The translations under genes were made by a program, and so were the position numbers. From contig JAZBRS010000035.1 in NCBI GenBank assembly GCA_037176725.1, positions 51,470,001 through 51,534,000 of the forward strand: DNA of 64,000 nt, read 5' to 3'. The notes beneath the pieces are model-generated. The model did not search any database, was not told the DNA's origin, and was given only the letters and a program-made list of their open reading frames with translations. Every line of letters begins with the position of its first letter. Within the stretch, counting starts at the first letter, position 1. Of the stretch, positions 43,782-55,538 are shown piece by piece. The DNA comes from Posidonia oceanica. Lineage: Eukaryota > Streptophyta > Magnoliopsida > Alismatales > Posidoniaceae.

Positions 43782-45539
43782 TGTAACGACCTGAGTCGCT
43801 ACCAACACATTCCAAAGGTCCAAACAAATTAAAACATAAATAACTATTACATAAACAATTATCTAAGGGCTAAACAACAAAAATCTGTGCTAGGAACCTG
43901 TAGTGGACAGCTACATGACTCCGACTATCTAATGATCCCATACTAGCTAATCATTTGCACCTGCAACTAAAATCACAATAAAACACACATGAGCTACCAG
44001 AAATTGTCACCCAGCACACACCTCGCAAAAACCACGAAAAAACCAGCCTAAAACCACAATAAGGCGTAAAACCAGTCAAAACCCCAAATCCGGATCAACA
44101 TAATCCTTTTATAATAATAAAACATCTTTCGCAAAGCCCAATAAACTAAACCAGGAAAACCAGATGTAAAACAATTCTCGTTTATCTCAAAGTTCGGCCC
44201 ACCGATCCAAACTCAGCAGAAAACACAACACCACAAAAAGGTGAGAAAACTCTAGGCCTAATACGGCCAAAACTCAGCAAAAGCCACCAAGCCACAAAAC
44301 AGGCAAAGCTCTAGGCCCAATACGGCCAGCAACAAACCAAATACAACCCCACGGGCACAAAAAAAACTACAACAAGTCACGTTGCCTGGCACCAAGCAAC
44401 CAACCTAACCTTAAGCAGTAGCTAGGGATTCACCCCTACACTCACTGCACTGCCACAGACACCCAGCTTGTGGAGAAGCGTGCCCGTCACTGCATTCTCA
44501 CACCAGAGAAGCCTCAAAAGCGATCCCTACCTGGGAAAGCTACTCACCCCACCTAGGCGAGCTGTCCACACTCGTAACAAAACCCAAGGGCACGCAACTA
44601 TCGGCGTCCACAAGCTCAATGCTCCGAAGCACTAGAGGCTCCTCAGTCCTCAACCCTAGGTTCAGCCAGCACCCCAAAACGAAGGCGAGTCCCGGTGCCC
44701 GTAGCGACTAGGGTATCACACCCAGTTACGCAGGGGTATCATACCTCCCGAGTCCACTGCCACGATACCGCTAGGTACGGCCGGCACCCCGACCCCCAAA
44801 CCTCAGCCCAGGCGAAGTGTGCAACACACTAGGAACGCCGTCGCATCCCCGGGTCCAGACCACATGACTCCCAAGTTTGGCCTCGACATAAACCTTGGAA
44901 AAACCTTCTGAAAACACTCCCATAATTTCCCAAAAATCATTTCTAAAAACTGTTAACAAGCCACAAGATAATTATAGGCATAATCATAATTAAACACAAT
45001 TAATCATTAATTAAAACTGCTTAAAAAAATAGGCCTGAGAAACGTCCCAGACCAGGTTCGGCAGACCGAATTTCATTCGGTTGACTAAACAGAAGGCCTG
45101 GATACAATCCAGACCCAGAATTCAGCAGACTGGTTTTGATTCGGTCGACCGAAAAGCCCTGATTTGGAAGACTAGACTATTTCAGTCGACCAAAAACAGG
45201 CAAAGGAGCACAAGCAGGAAACAAGTTCGGCATATCAAATGAATTCGGCATGCCAAAACATAGACTGAGAGAAAACATAGAAATCGAACTACAAACCCAA
45301 ACACCTACAAATCTAAACCAAAACTAGCATGCCATATACTGAAATGATCGGAATTCACTAAGGAATGCATCCATACATGCATTATAGCATTCTGAGGCAT
45401 AAAACACCAGAAATCACCGAAAAACCCATATTCAAGCATTATATCAACTCAGGCCTCCAAATTCGGCCAAAAACCACATAAATCTCCAAAATTATCAAAC
45501 CACATTCACAGCATATAAATCATGCCAAGCAACACATGC

Positions 45540-46110
45540 ATCTCATTTTTAAACAATTTGGAGGGAGAAGGCAAGATGTGCACCTTGGGACAGTGGCACT
45601 CATTGCCCTCATCGGCGACCTCGTGCGACTCCGGCGACTCGCCACCGCACCAAGCCTCTCACAGCCACACTCGAGCTCGTCCCGCCACCAGGAGGAAGAC
45701 CGGAGCTCGCCGTCGCACGATCCGAGGAGGAGGAGAAGCCGACGATCACCCACCACCAGGCACAGTGAAGACGGAGAGGAGAAAGGAGGAAGGGGAAGGT
45801 GGAGAGGAGAGGAAGGAGGAGGAGGAAGGGAGGAGGAAGTGATGGGGAGAGAGAGTAGAGGGAGTGAGGGAGAGTGGGGAAGATGGAGTGGGGGAGAGGG
45901 AGAATGAGACGAGAGGGATGGGGGAGAGAAACTGGGAAGGGGGTGGAAGGAGGAGGGAAACAGAGAGGAGGAGGAGGGAAACAAGTGGAGGGGAGGGGGA
46001 GAGAGGATGAGTGGGTGGGAGAGAGAGAATGAGTGGGGAGGGAGAGAAAGAGAGGGGGAGAGAGAGAGAGAGAGAGGGAGAAAGAAAGAGAGAGGAGAAG
46101 GAGGAGGTGT
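45540..46110. repeat. Purine-rich low-complexity tract
   Basis: GGAGGAGGAAGGGAGG and GAGAGAGAGAG runs, including an (AG)n stretch at about 46055-46080. Long frames here on either strand are composition artefacts. Confidence 0.8.
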
Positions 46111-46394
46111 GAGGTGCGGGGAGGAAAATCACGTAATTTAAAGTTGAAGAAAAGCTGCTCAGTGTCTGCTTTCCTTTGCAAAACACGGATCTCGCACCCT
46201 CACCAACCGGCACAGTTCGCGTAATCAGCTGCCACGAAAATAAATCAACAGTACCACGAGGTCCCGTGCACAGTAATATGCTGGGCAATTGCAAATTGCG
46301 CAACACACTCCTAGGAATTAGGAAATGGCACGAATGCAGAAGATAGGGACTAGAATGCAAAAAGAATAAGAATAGGGACCAAACCACCACCTGG

Positions 46395-46545
46395 TCCCAC
46401 CAACAACCACAAGTGGGGCCCACAACAACATAGGTGGGGCCCACAACAAACCACAAGTGGGACCCACACAAACACAAGTGGGGCCCACAACAAACCATAG
46501 ATGGGCCTACTAACAATCACAAGTAGGGCCCACGAGGCCAATAAC
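46395..46545. repeat. Short tandem repeat: AAGTGGGGCCCACAACAA
   Basis: Six to seven copies of a 20-28-bp unit containing GTGGGGCCCACAACAAACCA, within the antisense LTR close to its start. Confidence 0.85.
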
Positions 46546-46614
46546 ACCCGTCCACAAATACAGGAATTCAATAAATTGTACAATTACAAGGGAAATGAAT
46601 TCCTGGGTGTTAAA

Positions 46615-47373
46615 AGAGAATTATAAGTTATTGTTTGAGACCTAGTTCCCACACAGTTGTGTTTTTTGTGATCAACTTGTGAACCCTGTCGAGTGGATTG
46701 GTGTTTGATTACCTGTTAAATGTAATATTATTCTTGGGTAATTTTGTGGATTATCTCCCTTTTTGGGTTCTCTGTTTGGCATTTTATGCCTTGTGGATTG
46801 TCTTAGTATATTGTGCCCGTGATTCTCCCTTAGTGTTATGCCATGTTTGTGTTTTGGCATATTGCCTTCCATGAATGTGTAGAGTCCATACACTACAGTA
46901 ACCTCTTGTGATTACTTTGTGTGAAGACAACCACTCGTGACAGCATTGTTCATGAATAGTGATGCGTACAGGGTTTCTTTAAGAAGGTGAGAGAGGGGTG
47001 GCATCGAGGGTACACCCATTTGCTACAGAGAGTGGCATCCAGAGAGAAGAAGGAGAAGGAGAATCCAGAGAACGGGGGGGGACTGAGAGCTTGGGGGGAG
47101 AGAAAGAGAGAGATTGTGAGGAAGAGTGAGAGGGGACTGGGCTCCTATTAATCGAGGATTTAGTGAGGAAATGGCCTTGCAATATTATGGTGAGGATTTA
47201 GCGAGGACATGGCCTTGCTATTTCCTTGCTAAATCATACCTAAAATATCCAGCCACGGGTCCTTTTCCCCCTTTCTTTCTTACTCTCACCTGCATCTCCT
47301 CCTTCTCCTCCACAACGCTGCCTCCTCCTCCTCCTCCCTAGCACCTCCTCCACCTCTGCCTCTTCTCGTCGAC
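46615..47373. other. No gene seen; small local duplications
   Basis: A duplicated segment is visible near 47150-47230 (GAGGATTTAGTGAGGAAATG and GAGGATTTAGCGAGGACATG, each followed by GCCTTGC). No supported coding region. Confidence 0.5.
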
Positions 47374-47772
47374 GTGCTCCTCCTCACCCTCCGCAGCGCC
47401 TCCTCTACCTCCTCAGCCTCTTGCCCCCCGCAATGTGCCTCCTCCCTCCTCAACCTCTTGACCTCCACCGTGCGCCTCCTCCCTCATCAGCCTCCTGCCC
47501 TCCGCTGTGCACCTCCTCAACCTCTACCCTCCACTGCAATCTGTGTGCCTCCTCAACCTCCTACCCTTCGCCGTGCACCTCCTATACCTCTTGCCCTCCA
47601 CTGTGTGCCTCCTCAGCTTCGGCCCTTTGCTATGCGACTCCTCAGCCTCTTGCCCTCCGCTGTGCACCTCCTCAGCCTCTCTTGCCCTCCACCGTGCGCC
47701 TCCTCAACCTCTGCCCTCCATTGTGTGCCTCCTCAACCTCCTACCCTCCATCGTGCGCCTCCTCAAGCAGGA
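47374..47772. repeat. CT-rich minisatellite of about 30-40 bp units
   Basis: About twelve degenerate copies of a unit such as GCCTCCTCAACCTCTGCCCT followed by CCACTGTGT. All three plus-strand frames are open and give Pro/Leu/Ser/Cys repeats, which is expected of a repeat with few stops and does not by itself support a gene. Confidence 0.8.
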
Positions 47773-49015
47773 ATACATTGTCGTGAGCATTATTCTGCAA
47801 TCTCCTTAATTTAATTCCTTGTTACTTATCTGTGATTTATACCTGTGGTAGTTTGTTCGAACTCGAAAATGCCTTCTTCAGCAAAAATCTTAGCTCCAGA
47901 GTTTTGTCCCATAGAGCCTTGAAGAGAACGAGAAGCAATTGATATACATGAATGTTAAAATAAAAAAGGAATCAACCTAGCAAAGTCGCACACATTCTGC
48001 ATAATTAATGCTAGGAAATTACTTAATTCATCTAAAAAGTTTGAAGTACTGAATAAACTTCAGTGAATAAGATTTTCTTAAGGCAAGGTGGGAATTGGTA
48101 TATCTATTGAATGCAATAACAATCATTCAAATCTGTGATTTATATTCCTTGGTACATCTAAAAAATTAGTCAAGGTTCATGTTACTGAAAAAAAAAGAAA
48201 ATAAATGGTAACACGAAAAACTTTGTATAATTATATCTACTATATAAAATATGAAGGCTTGGAAAGATAAAAGTTATTGAGAATAAACAATAAGAATTTT
48301 ATGAAAAAAAGAAGAAGCAATAACAATGTCAATAAGTATCCACATTCAACAACTAGTTGATACATGAACATAAATAAAAATCCATCAGGATGTTTTAGCA
48401 TAATATATCTTATGTAGATATCTTTGCATATCCATGATGACTATTAGGTCATTGTTATCTACCGTAGCATTTATTAGTTATTTGTTGAGATATTGAATTT
48501 TTGACCAATTATTTTCTGTAAAATGTTGAACACTATCCAAACGATTGAAATCTGTCTTTACAGCAATTTACAGCAACAAGAGAATCACAGATAATACGTC
48601 AAAAAAATGAGCTGTGATCAACCACTGTCCAACCACTACTTTGAAAATATGTGGACGTTAGATGTTCTTTAACTATATGTCATTAAATTGTTCTATATCT
48701 GTGACTACAGTAAATTCAAGGACTTGTGATGCTCAGAGGAATCTATGTAGAACAATAAATTCAAATTTCTAAGTTGCTTACGTAGTTCCATCATTGATGT
48801 CTTGCGTGCAATTTAAGTAGTTGCACGATGACCAAGTCTACCACAAGTCTTAGAGGCTGACGACCTCTCTGAGCTGGAGTTCAATGGGTTTGGATTTCTT
48901 TGGGGTTGTTTTTTTCTTTGGAAATATACAATTACACAGTCCCTTTAAGTAGTTAAAAGTTACAAATACAATACTTGGTAGAGGGGTCAAATTTTTAGAA
49001 ATTTGATTTAGCCAC
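47773..49015. other. No gene seen; AT-rich unique-looking DNA
   Basis: No ORF with a recognisable product and no termini found. The stretch ends at 49011-49015 (GCCAC), directly before LTR C. Confidence 0.5.
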
Positions 49016-51401
49016 TGTTGTGACCACATCTCAGCGACGCGAGCACACGCTGGCAAAGCTTGCGCGTGCCGGCGAGAGAGAAGGGCCACGACAAATGGTG
49101 AATCCGAGGAAGGACACTTGACTCTAAAACACTGGAAAAGGCAAAGAAAACAAAGGACAAAGCAAAAAGGAGTAGCCACCTAGTCTATTAAATCAGAAGA
49201 TGAGGAAAACCGAAGAAAGCATGAAAAACATGCAAATGCGTGCAATGTGTGACTCGTGCCAATGGATAAGGGCATAATGGTCATTACAGGCCAGAGAAAG
49301 GGTAAAGACTCTTGTTGCGCATGGAAAAGGTGTTAGGCACCCCCATAAGCCCGGGATCGGTCTTTCTAGGCTTTTCGCTCGCATATGCAGGAATGTTGGT
49401 AGTGCTTGCCATTAACTGTACGCCCGTAGACGATAATGCTATGCCATCCTATGAATGCTTAATGTATGCTTAATTACATGCTTAAGATGCCATGACGCAT
49501 GAGCGAAAACAAAGCATGCGATCTATGTGCTCAACGATGCGGTTGGTATCATAACCGGGCGTACCACGATTCTAAAGAAGTCCAAACAGTAAGCATCATT
49601 GCCCTAAGGGATGCAGGCGAGAAACTAAAACGTCGGAGAAAACCATGCAATGCAAGGAGGCAGCAAGCAACATGTATTCATAAAACATGCTACGCTTAGT
49701 AAAACCATGCCAAAATGACTGATTAAAGTTGAAAAACATGATATAATGATAAACAAGCCATGAAAGCAAAATTAGAGCAAAGCAAGTCAAGTAAGCAAAA
49801 GACAAGGCGGCGAACAGGGGGGCTCTGTCCATAGTGTGGCTTTTGGCCTGGGTCATCTCTCACCACGGCGATAGGACACGTCACCAGTATGCGCAACGAC
49901 GGCACAGTCGCCACTCAAAGCGGTGACAGTACATATCGCCCGTATGTGCAGCGACAGCACAAGTCACCCTTAGGACAGACGGTGCCTGCTGCTTCAGACA
50001 GTCCAAACAGTGAACTTCGGCCCCCGATCTAGCTATGCAAATGATCATAAAACATGCAAACAAACATATATAGATCTAGATGGCATATCAGGGAATACAA
50101 TCATGCAATTATTTTATAAAACGCGGGCCTAGATCACAAGATACATCGGCTCAAAGTTCGGCCTAGGGACTGCCAGAAACGTGAGACGAGTCACCGCAAG
50201 AACAAGCGACGCACCTGGCAGTCCGGTGGACGGATTTCATCGCCAAATCATGTGTCACCAGTGATGCAAAACATGCAACTAATGACTGGAATAACTAGAT
50301 GGCATATCTAGGAACACAAACATGTATTTAAAACTAGAAATGGGTATCTGGATCTCTTTCCCCACCTCCACCTCTCTTCGCAGGCAATGCATGCGTTCGT
50401 CGGCCTTGGGGAAGGTCAACAGGCCACGGGACGCCGCCATGGCGCACAGAGAGGGCTGAGGGAGTTTGAGGAAGGAAGAGGAGGTCCGACGGTGCTTCCC
50501 GGTGCTCGGGGAAGAGTGTCACAGCGTCTAGTGATCGTGGGATGTACTAGTTCGGCGACGGCCGGAGTTGGGTTCGTCGGTGGGGCAAGGTGGCTGCGGG
50601 GGTGCTTGGAAGCTCGAGTCGATCTATTGGAGCTTGCATGGGTGTCCTGGGATGCTCAAGGATGCTGAGGAATGCGAGGGAGAGAGCCAGGTGTGCTGTG
50701 GAGTGGGTTCTCAGGAAAAATGGCCGGCCGGCGCGAAAATGGGTTTCTCCTCCCTGTTTTGCTCCGTCAACGCCTGCAAAAAGCCAGATGTGGCTGGGCG
50801 GGGTGCTGGTGGCAGGGCATGGTAATGTGGGATCGTGGGGCGAGGTCGCGGTGGTGTCAGGTAAAGGTGGGGAGTGGCCGGAAACATCCAAAACGGCCGT
50901 GCGGGAGAGTTCAAACAGGTGGCTGGGGCTCAAGCAGGTGGGGTGCCTTGTCGCCTCTCATCACGGCGACAACACATCTTTGTTGCCTCTCATCACGACG
51001 ACAACACACATTGCCGATATAAGCGGCGACGGAACCAGTCGCCGCTGGGACAAGCGACAATGCATTCTGCCTGGACAGGGCCTACTGCAGGATGTGTTGG
51101 GCTATTAATGGGCCTAGGCTTTGGTGTAAACTAGGTTTGGGTAGGTTTTAAGGTATTGGGTGGTTTTAGGGTCTGGTTGGAGGTTCAAGCTTAAGTATGA
51201 ATTAGGGTTTGGGATTGGGGTTTGGATTAGGGTTTGGGATTGGGGTTTGGATTAGGGTTTGGGTAGGTTTGATGATTTTGGTCTAGGTTAGGGTTTGAGT
51301 GGGGTTTAAGTGGGGTTAGGGTTTGGGTCTGCCATGCCACACTCTGAGCTAGCTCCTAGAGAAATCCACCAATGTCCAATTGCCAAAACGGGGTGTCAAC
51401 A
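49016..51401 (-). mobile_element. 3' LTR of element C (2386 bp)
   Basis: The minus strand starts at 51401 with TGTTGACACCCCGTTTTGGC and ends at 49016 with GTGGTCACAACA. The end region aligns with the D LTR end at about 55140-55510 (CCTAACACTTTCCCC-like block, TCTCTCTC, GGTCACA). It contains TTAGGGTTTGGG repeats near its start (51180-51330). No gene inside. Confidence 0.8.
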
Positions 51402-52610
51402 GATGCCCCTCCCTGAGCGAGGTCGAGAGAACCGAGGCCACTGCTCAAGGTTGACAAGACACCCCGCTCGAGCTAGCAGGAGCACCGATGCTATTGGCGT
51501 GAGTCACTTATTCGGTGGATACACCGAAAGTCATGACTCGTTACCGCGATGCAAATGCGAATGCAGATACTAGAATGCGATGCTAATGCAGATGCAATGG
51601 TGATATGCTAATGCTCATGTGCGCGGAACTCTACTGGGTGCTCACAGGTCAGCGTGGTGCTAATGCGAGTGTGATGCATGTGCAGATGCTGCAGTGTTAA
51701 GGGTCGCTGAGCCGCCCGGCTCTGAGCGACGAAGATGTGGGTCACCGAGCCGCTCGACTCTAGGTCACAGTGCTGCCATTGGCTGAGCTCTATTCTAAGC
51801 GATGGCGGTGCGGGTGTTGTGTATACGATGCTAATGAAATGCATGTTGATGCTGTGCACGCAGTGCTGATGAAAATGCATCCCGATGCTGGGCATGCGAT
51901 GCTGATGATAATGCATGCGATGCTGACGTTGACTCTGCTAGGAACATATGTAGAGCATGCGATGCTGATGCAGTCTCCTAGCATGCGATGTGGATGAGAT
52001 GCTATGAGATGCAATGTCATGCGATGCAGTGCAAAGTGATGTTATGAAATGCAAAGAAATGCTAAAAAGGATGCAAAGTGATGTTGGGCGACAAGTTGGC
52101 AGCTAATCCATACTTACGCAAAGAGGGACACTAGACAAGACTAATGTACTTGCCGTCTGGGCAGTTAGGGCTGCCAGCTCAGAGGAGGACTCCAGACAAG
52201 ACTATCGTGCTTCTTGCCCATGACACCAGACACTTTAACGGAGGTCATCCAGGCAGTTAGGGCTACCAGCCTGGCTAGATGATGGTATGACACCAAAGGC
52301 AGTGAAAAAGATGCCCCTGGTATCAAGCGGACAATACAAGAGGTGGCTAAAACGCTCCTGGCATCGGGAAAGAACACCAGACAGTTTGACAAGTGTCATC
52401 CGGGCAGTTAGGGCTGCCAACCCGGGGGAGATGAGAGCACGATACCAACGACAGCGGAAAAGATGCCCCTGGTAACGGGTGGACGATACTAGGGGTGAAT
52501 GAAATGCTCCTAACATCGAGAGGAAGGCTAGATAGTATGACGATTGTCAACCAAGCAGTTAGGGCTACCAGCCGGAAGCAAGAAAGCAAACTGGAGCAAG
52601 GCAGGGGACA
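51402..52610 (-). other. 3' UTR of element C with polypurine tract
   Basis: GATGCCCCTCCCTGAGCG at 51402-51419 is the reversed polypurine tract. ATGC-rich sequence with many GATGCTGATG motifs follows (51540-52080), then CAGTTAGGGCTGCCAGC-type units (52160-52570), the reverse of the D unit. A degenerate hairpin lies at 52466-52494. No coding region. Confidence 0.75.
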
Positions 52611-52611
52611 A

Positions 52612-52907
52612 AACTGTCAACCGAGGTGCTGTCGGTGACGAGGATGCAGAGCAGATAGTTAGTTTGTCAACAGAGACACGCGTCGGTGACAACTTAGAGC
52701 TGGATAGCGAGTTTGTCAACCGAGACGCATGTCGGTGACAAAACGCGGAGCTGGATAGTGAGTTTGTCAACCGAGACGCATGTCGGTGACAAAATGCGGA
52801 GCTGGATAGCGAGTTTGTCAACCGAGACGCATGTTGGTGACAAAACGCAGAGCTGGATAGCGAGTTTGTCAACCGAGACGCATGTCGGTGACAAAATGCG
52901 GAGCTGG
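52612..52907 (-). repeat. 51-bp tandem repeat in element C
   Basis: GTTTGTCAAC occurs at 52662, 52711, 52762, 52813 and 52864 (spacings 49, 51, 51, 51), with a partial unit before. Each unit holds a hairpin between TTTGTCAACCGA and TCGGTGACAAA. Element D interrupts the array at 52908. Confidence 0.9.
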
Positions 52908-53067
52908 TGTAGACACCCCGTTTTGACGATTGGACGTCGACGGATTCCTCTAGAGGCTTGCTCGGATTATGGTCTGGCTGACCCGACCCCAAACCTACAC
53001 CTAAACCATCAAACTTGCCAAAATCCACCAAAATCCCACAAAAATACCCCAAAAACCTCTCTGGAGT

Positions 53068-53153
53068 GTTGGACGCTGCACTAGGTAGCGTCCAACGTTA
53101 GACGCTGTACATTCTACCGTCCAACGTTGGACGCACCCAAGTAAGCGTCCAAT
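53068..53153 (+). repeat. Triple 28-29-nt hairpin near the D LTR start
   Basis: Three consecutive hairpins: 53068-53096 (GTTGGACGCT to AGCGTCCAAC), 53097-53125 (GTTAGACGCT to ACCGTCCAAC) and 53126-53153 (GTTGGACGCA to AGCGTCCAAT). Repeated in the 3' LTR at 63302-63387. Confidence 0.85.
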
Positions 53154-53840
53154 GCACTAAGGCAGCAACCAGAGCACCCATGATCTCCTTTTGACTTCTG
53201 TGACCTCTGACAACGTCCCACAATCTCCCCTCCATGCCTCCACACCTTGCCGAGACATCCCCACCATGCCCTGCCACCTGAGCAGCCCAGAAGCCTTGAC
53301 CAAACAAAACCAAAAGCTCACAACCCATTCAGCAACGTAAAAAACAACGGCAACAGGAGAGGTAGCCAGAATTTAGAGGAAATTGAGAGCCACCAGAGCC
53401 TCCTAGCCTCCCTTGTGCGATCCAGAAGCATTCCCCAGAGTGAACCGAAGCTTCCCGCACATTTCCCCGGCTGCCAGACCAGCCAGCAAGCTCGCTGTCC
53501 GCCCACAGTCCACTGACTCCAACTGGCCGCACACACCTCTGCCGCGACATCTCCGGCGCAAATTACAGGTAGGTACATCCTCCTCATTAGCTCCTCGCTC
53601 CTCCCTCAACCTCGTGAGGCTCCATAGTCGGGCTTCGTGGCGTTCCGGCCGCTCTGGTGGCCGGAAAAGCCATGGATTCTGACGGTAAGAGGGAGGAGGC
53701 CGGTAGAGCAAACCACTCAGTCATTTCTTGCGTTAAATGCATGTCTGTGATCGTTATTGCATGCTCTTGCTTGTTAGCTAGCTAGTTTCAAGTTTTCAAT
53801 CGATTTGATCGTCTATGCAAGATCTGAAGCAACACGACGT

Positions 53841-54606
53841 GTTGGACGTTGGAGCTGGTGCATCCAACGTAGGACGCTACCATTCCTAGCATCCAACGTC
53901 CTTGTTGCTCATTTGTTGCCTTCTTTCCTTTGCAGTAGATTAAAATGTTTGTTGAGGTCTGAATCTTTGCACATACACTTCTCACGCATGCATCCACTTA
54001 TTTTGTAATCTCAAGTTTCATTTCTCTTTAAATGCATGTCAACTTAGCTGCATTTCTGTCTGATCTTAGTTCAGGGTGTTGGACGCTGGCATTGGTGCAT
54101 CCAACGTTGGACTCTGCCAATCCTAGCGTCCAACATCCCTTTTCTGTTTTAGTTCATTTTTTCTCTTATAATGCAATCAATCATTTCCTGATCATATTAC
54201 TTGAAGCATGCATTAGCACACACATATTTGTATCATGCATTGAATCTTGTGCTTTACTTCTCTTAAATGCATTTTATTTCAAATGCTTTTTTCTGCCTGA
54301 ATCTGCCTTGTTCATTGGACGCTGGGTATCCTACGTCCAACATTGGACGTAGGCATCTATGCGTCCAACGCTGTTCTTCCCTGTTTGGTGCTTGATCTGC
54401 TGCTGATGCTTGATTGTCTTGATCCTGTGATTACCAGCTTCTTACTTTGATTGCCTTGCATGATTTGTGTATCCTCAGTTACTGCATTGCATTTAGATCA
54501 TTGTTTATCATAGCATGCATACATTTTTCTTCAAAATCAGACTCCAGGAGTTGGACGCTGAAGATCCCAGTGTCCAACGTTGGACACTGTGATCTTAGAG
54601 TCCAAC
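53841..54606 (+). repeat. Four hairpin doublets at ~236-bp spacing in the D LTR
   Basis: Doublets at 53841-53897, 54078-54134, 54314-54369 and 54550-54606; start-to-start distances are 237, 236 and 236 bp. Each doublet is two 28-29-nt hairpins. The sequence between doublets shows only weak similarity (an AAATGCAT motif recurs), as in an old tandem repeat whose hairpins are better conserved than the rest. Confidence 0.85.
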
Positions 54607-55520
54607 GTTTTAAATCTGCTGCATACTGTCTTTGAGCGTCGATTTCGTTTTGGTTGTCGCTTTTTGCATTTTGTTGCCTTCGGTACATGCCTTGACACCC
54701 ATGCATGCTGGCGGACTCCTGTTTCATACTTTATACCTTGCATCGCTTGCTTTCCCATGGTTTTCCACCTCGGACTTGTTTTCCATCGCATGTCGCTATT
54801 CGCATTGCATGGTTTTCTTCGGAGTTTTGTTTTCTCGCCTGCATAGCATTTAGGGCAGTGATGCTTACTGTCTGGAGTTCTTACGAACCAAGGCCCGCCC
54901 CATTCGGAACATTGACGGTGCTACTGAGCACATAGGTTGCATGTTTACTTTCCTCATGCATCACAGCACTTAGAGCATACATTTGGGCATATAATCACAA
55001 CATACATAGCATTTAGGCATTCAGAGCATACATTTGAGCATCCATAGCATGGCATGGCATTCGTCGTCCCCTGGGCGTACAGTTAAAGGCAAGCACTTGC
55101 CGACAATCCTGCAAATGCGAGCAAGTTTAGCCAAGAAAGATCGATTCCTCGGGCGTGTCGAGGGTGCCTAACACTTTCCCCGCACGTAACAAAAGTCCTT
55201 ACCCTTTCTCTGGCCCGCAGTGACCATTTTGTCCTCGTCCTTGGCATGAGTCAATCTTTTTGCATAGCATTGCATTCACTTGCATGTTTTCTATGCTTTC
55301 CTCAGTTTTCCTTGTCTTTCTGATAATAGACTAGGTGGCGACTCCGATTTTGTCTTATATTCGTGTTTTTCTTCACGTTTTCCCGATGTTTTCGAGTCGA
55401 GTTTTCTCCCTGGATTCACTGCTAACCGCTGCTTCCCCTCTCTCTCACGGCACGATCGCACGCGAGCTTTGGTAGCGTGCGAGACCTGTCGTGGCCGAGC
55501 GGCAGACGGTCACAGGAAAG

Positions 55521-55538
55521 TGGCGACTCTGCTGGGGA
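55521..55538 (+). promoter_or_regulatory. Primer-binding site of element D
   Basis: TGGCGACTCTGCTGGGGA differs from the A site at one position. Confidence 0.85.

Larger units (their letters stand above)
43782..46614 (-). mobile_element. Probable chromovirus-type antisense LTR
   Basis: The plus strand starts TGTAACGACCTGAGTCGCTA at 43782 and ends near GAATTCCTGGGTGTTA (46612). On the minus strand this is a start near TAACACCCAGGAATTC and an end GACTCAGGTCGTTACA, as in many Tekay/Del-type chromovirus LTRs. Flanks AGAAA (43777-43781) and AGAGA (after 46614) match at four of five positions. No internal coding region is attached, so it may be a solo LTR. No gene is present inside. Confidence 0.55.
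49016..52907 (-). mobile_element. Element C: antisense Tat-type element, 3' end only
   Basis: An antisense LTR (49016-51401) is followed on its internal side by a reversed polypurine tract and a 3' UTR with tandem repeats, which is cut off at 52907 by element D. The LTR therefore is the 3' LTR of C. The rest of C must lie beyond D, outside the window. Confidence 0.8.
52908..55514 (+). mobile_element. 5' LTR of element D (about 2.6 kb)
   Basis: It starts TGTAGACACCCCGTTTTGAC and ends near GGTCACA, about six bases before the primer-binding site, so the end is uncertain by a few bases. It holds a triple hairpin at 53068-53153 and four hairpin doublets at 53841-54606. Its last 400 bp aligns with the end of the A LTR. 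The first 859 bp are matched by the partial 3' LTR. Confidence 0.85.

Noticed and set aside
45520..46516. Ser/Pro/Leu-rich frames up to 256 residues on the minus strand
   Set aside because: Composition artefact of a purine-rich tract inside an antisense LTR; several frames are open at once.
52612..52907. Possible CRISPR-like array (51-bp units)
   Set aside because: The whole unit repeats with no unique spacers, there are no cas genes, and it lies in a plant retrotransposon 3' UTR.
53247..53945. Identical 89- and 102-residue frames repeated at 63481-63945
   Set aside because: The identity is explained by the two LTRs of element D, and all overlapping frames are equally conserved.
53841..54606. 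CRISPR array from hairpins with variable loops
   Set aside because: Loops are only 8-9 nt, doublets are ~236 bp apart and the context is a plant LTR.
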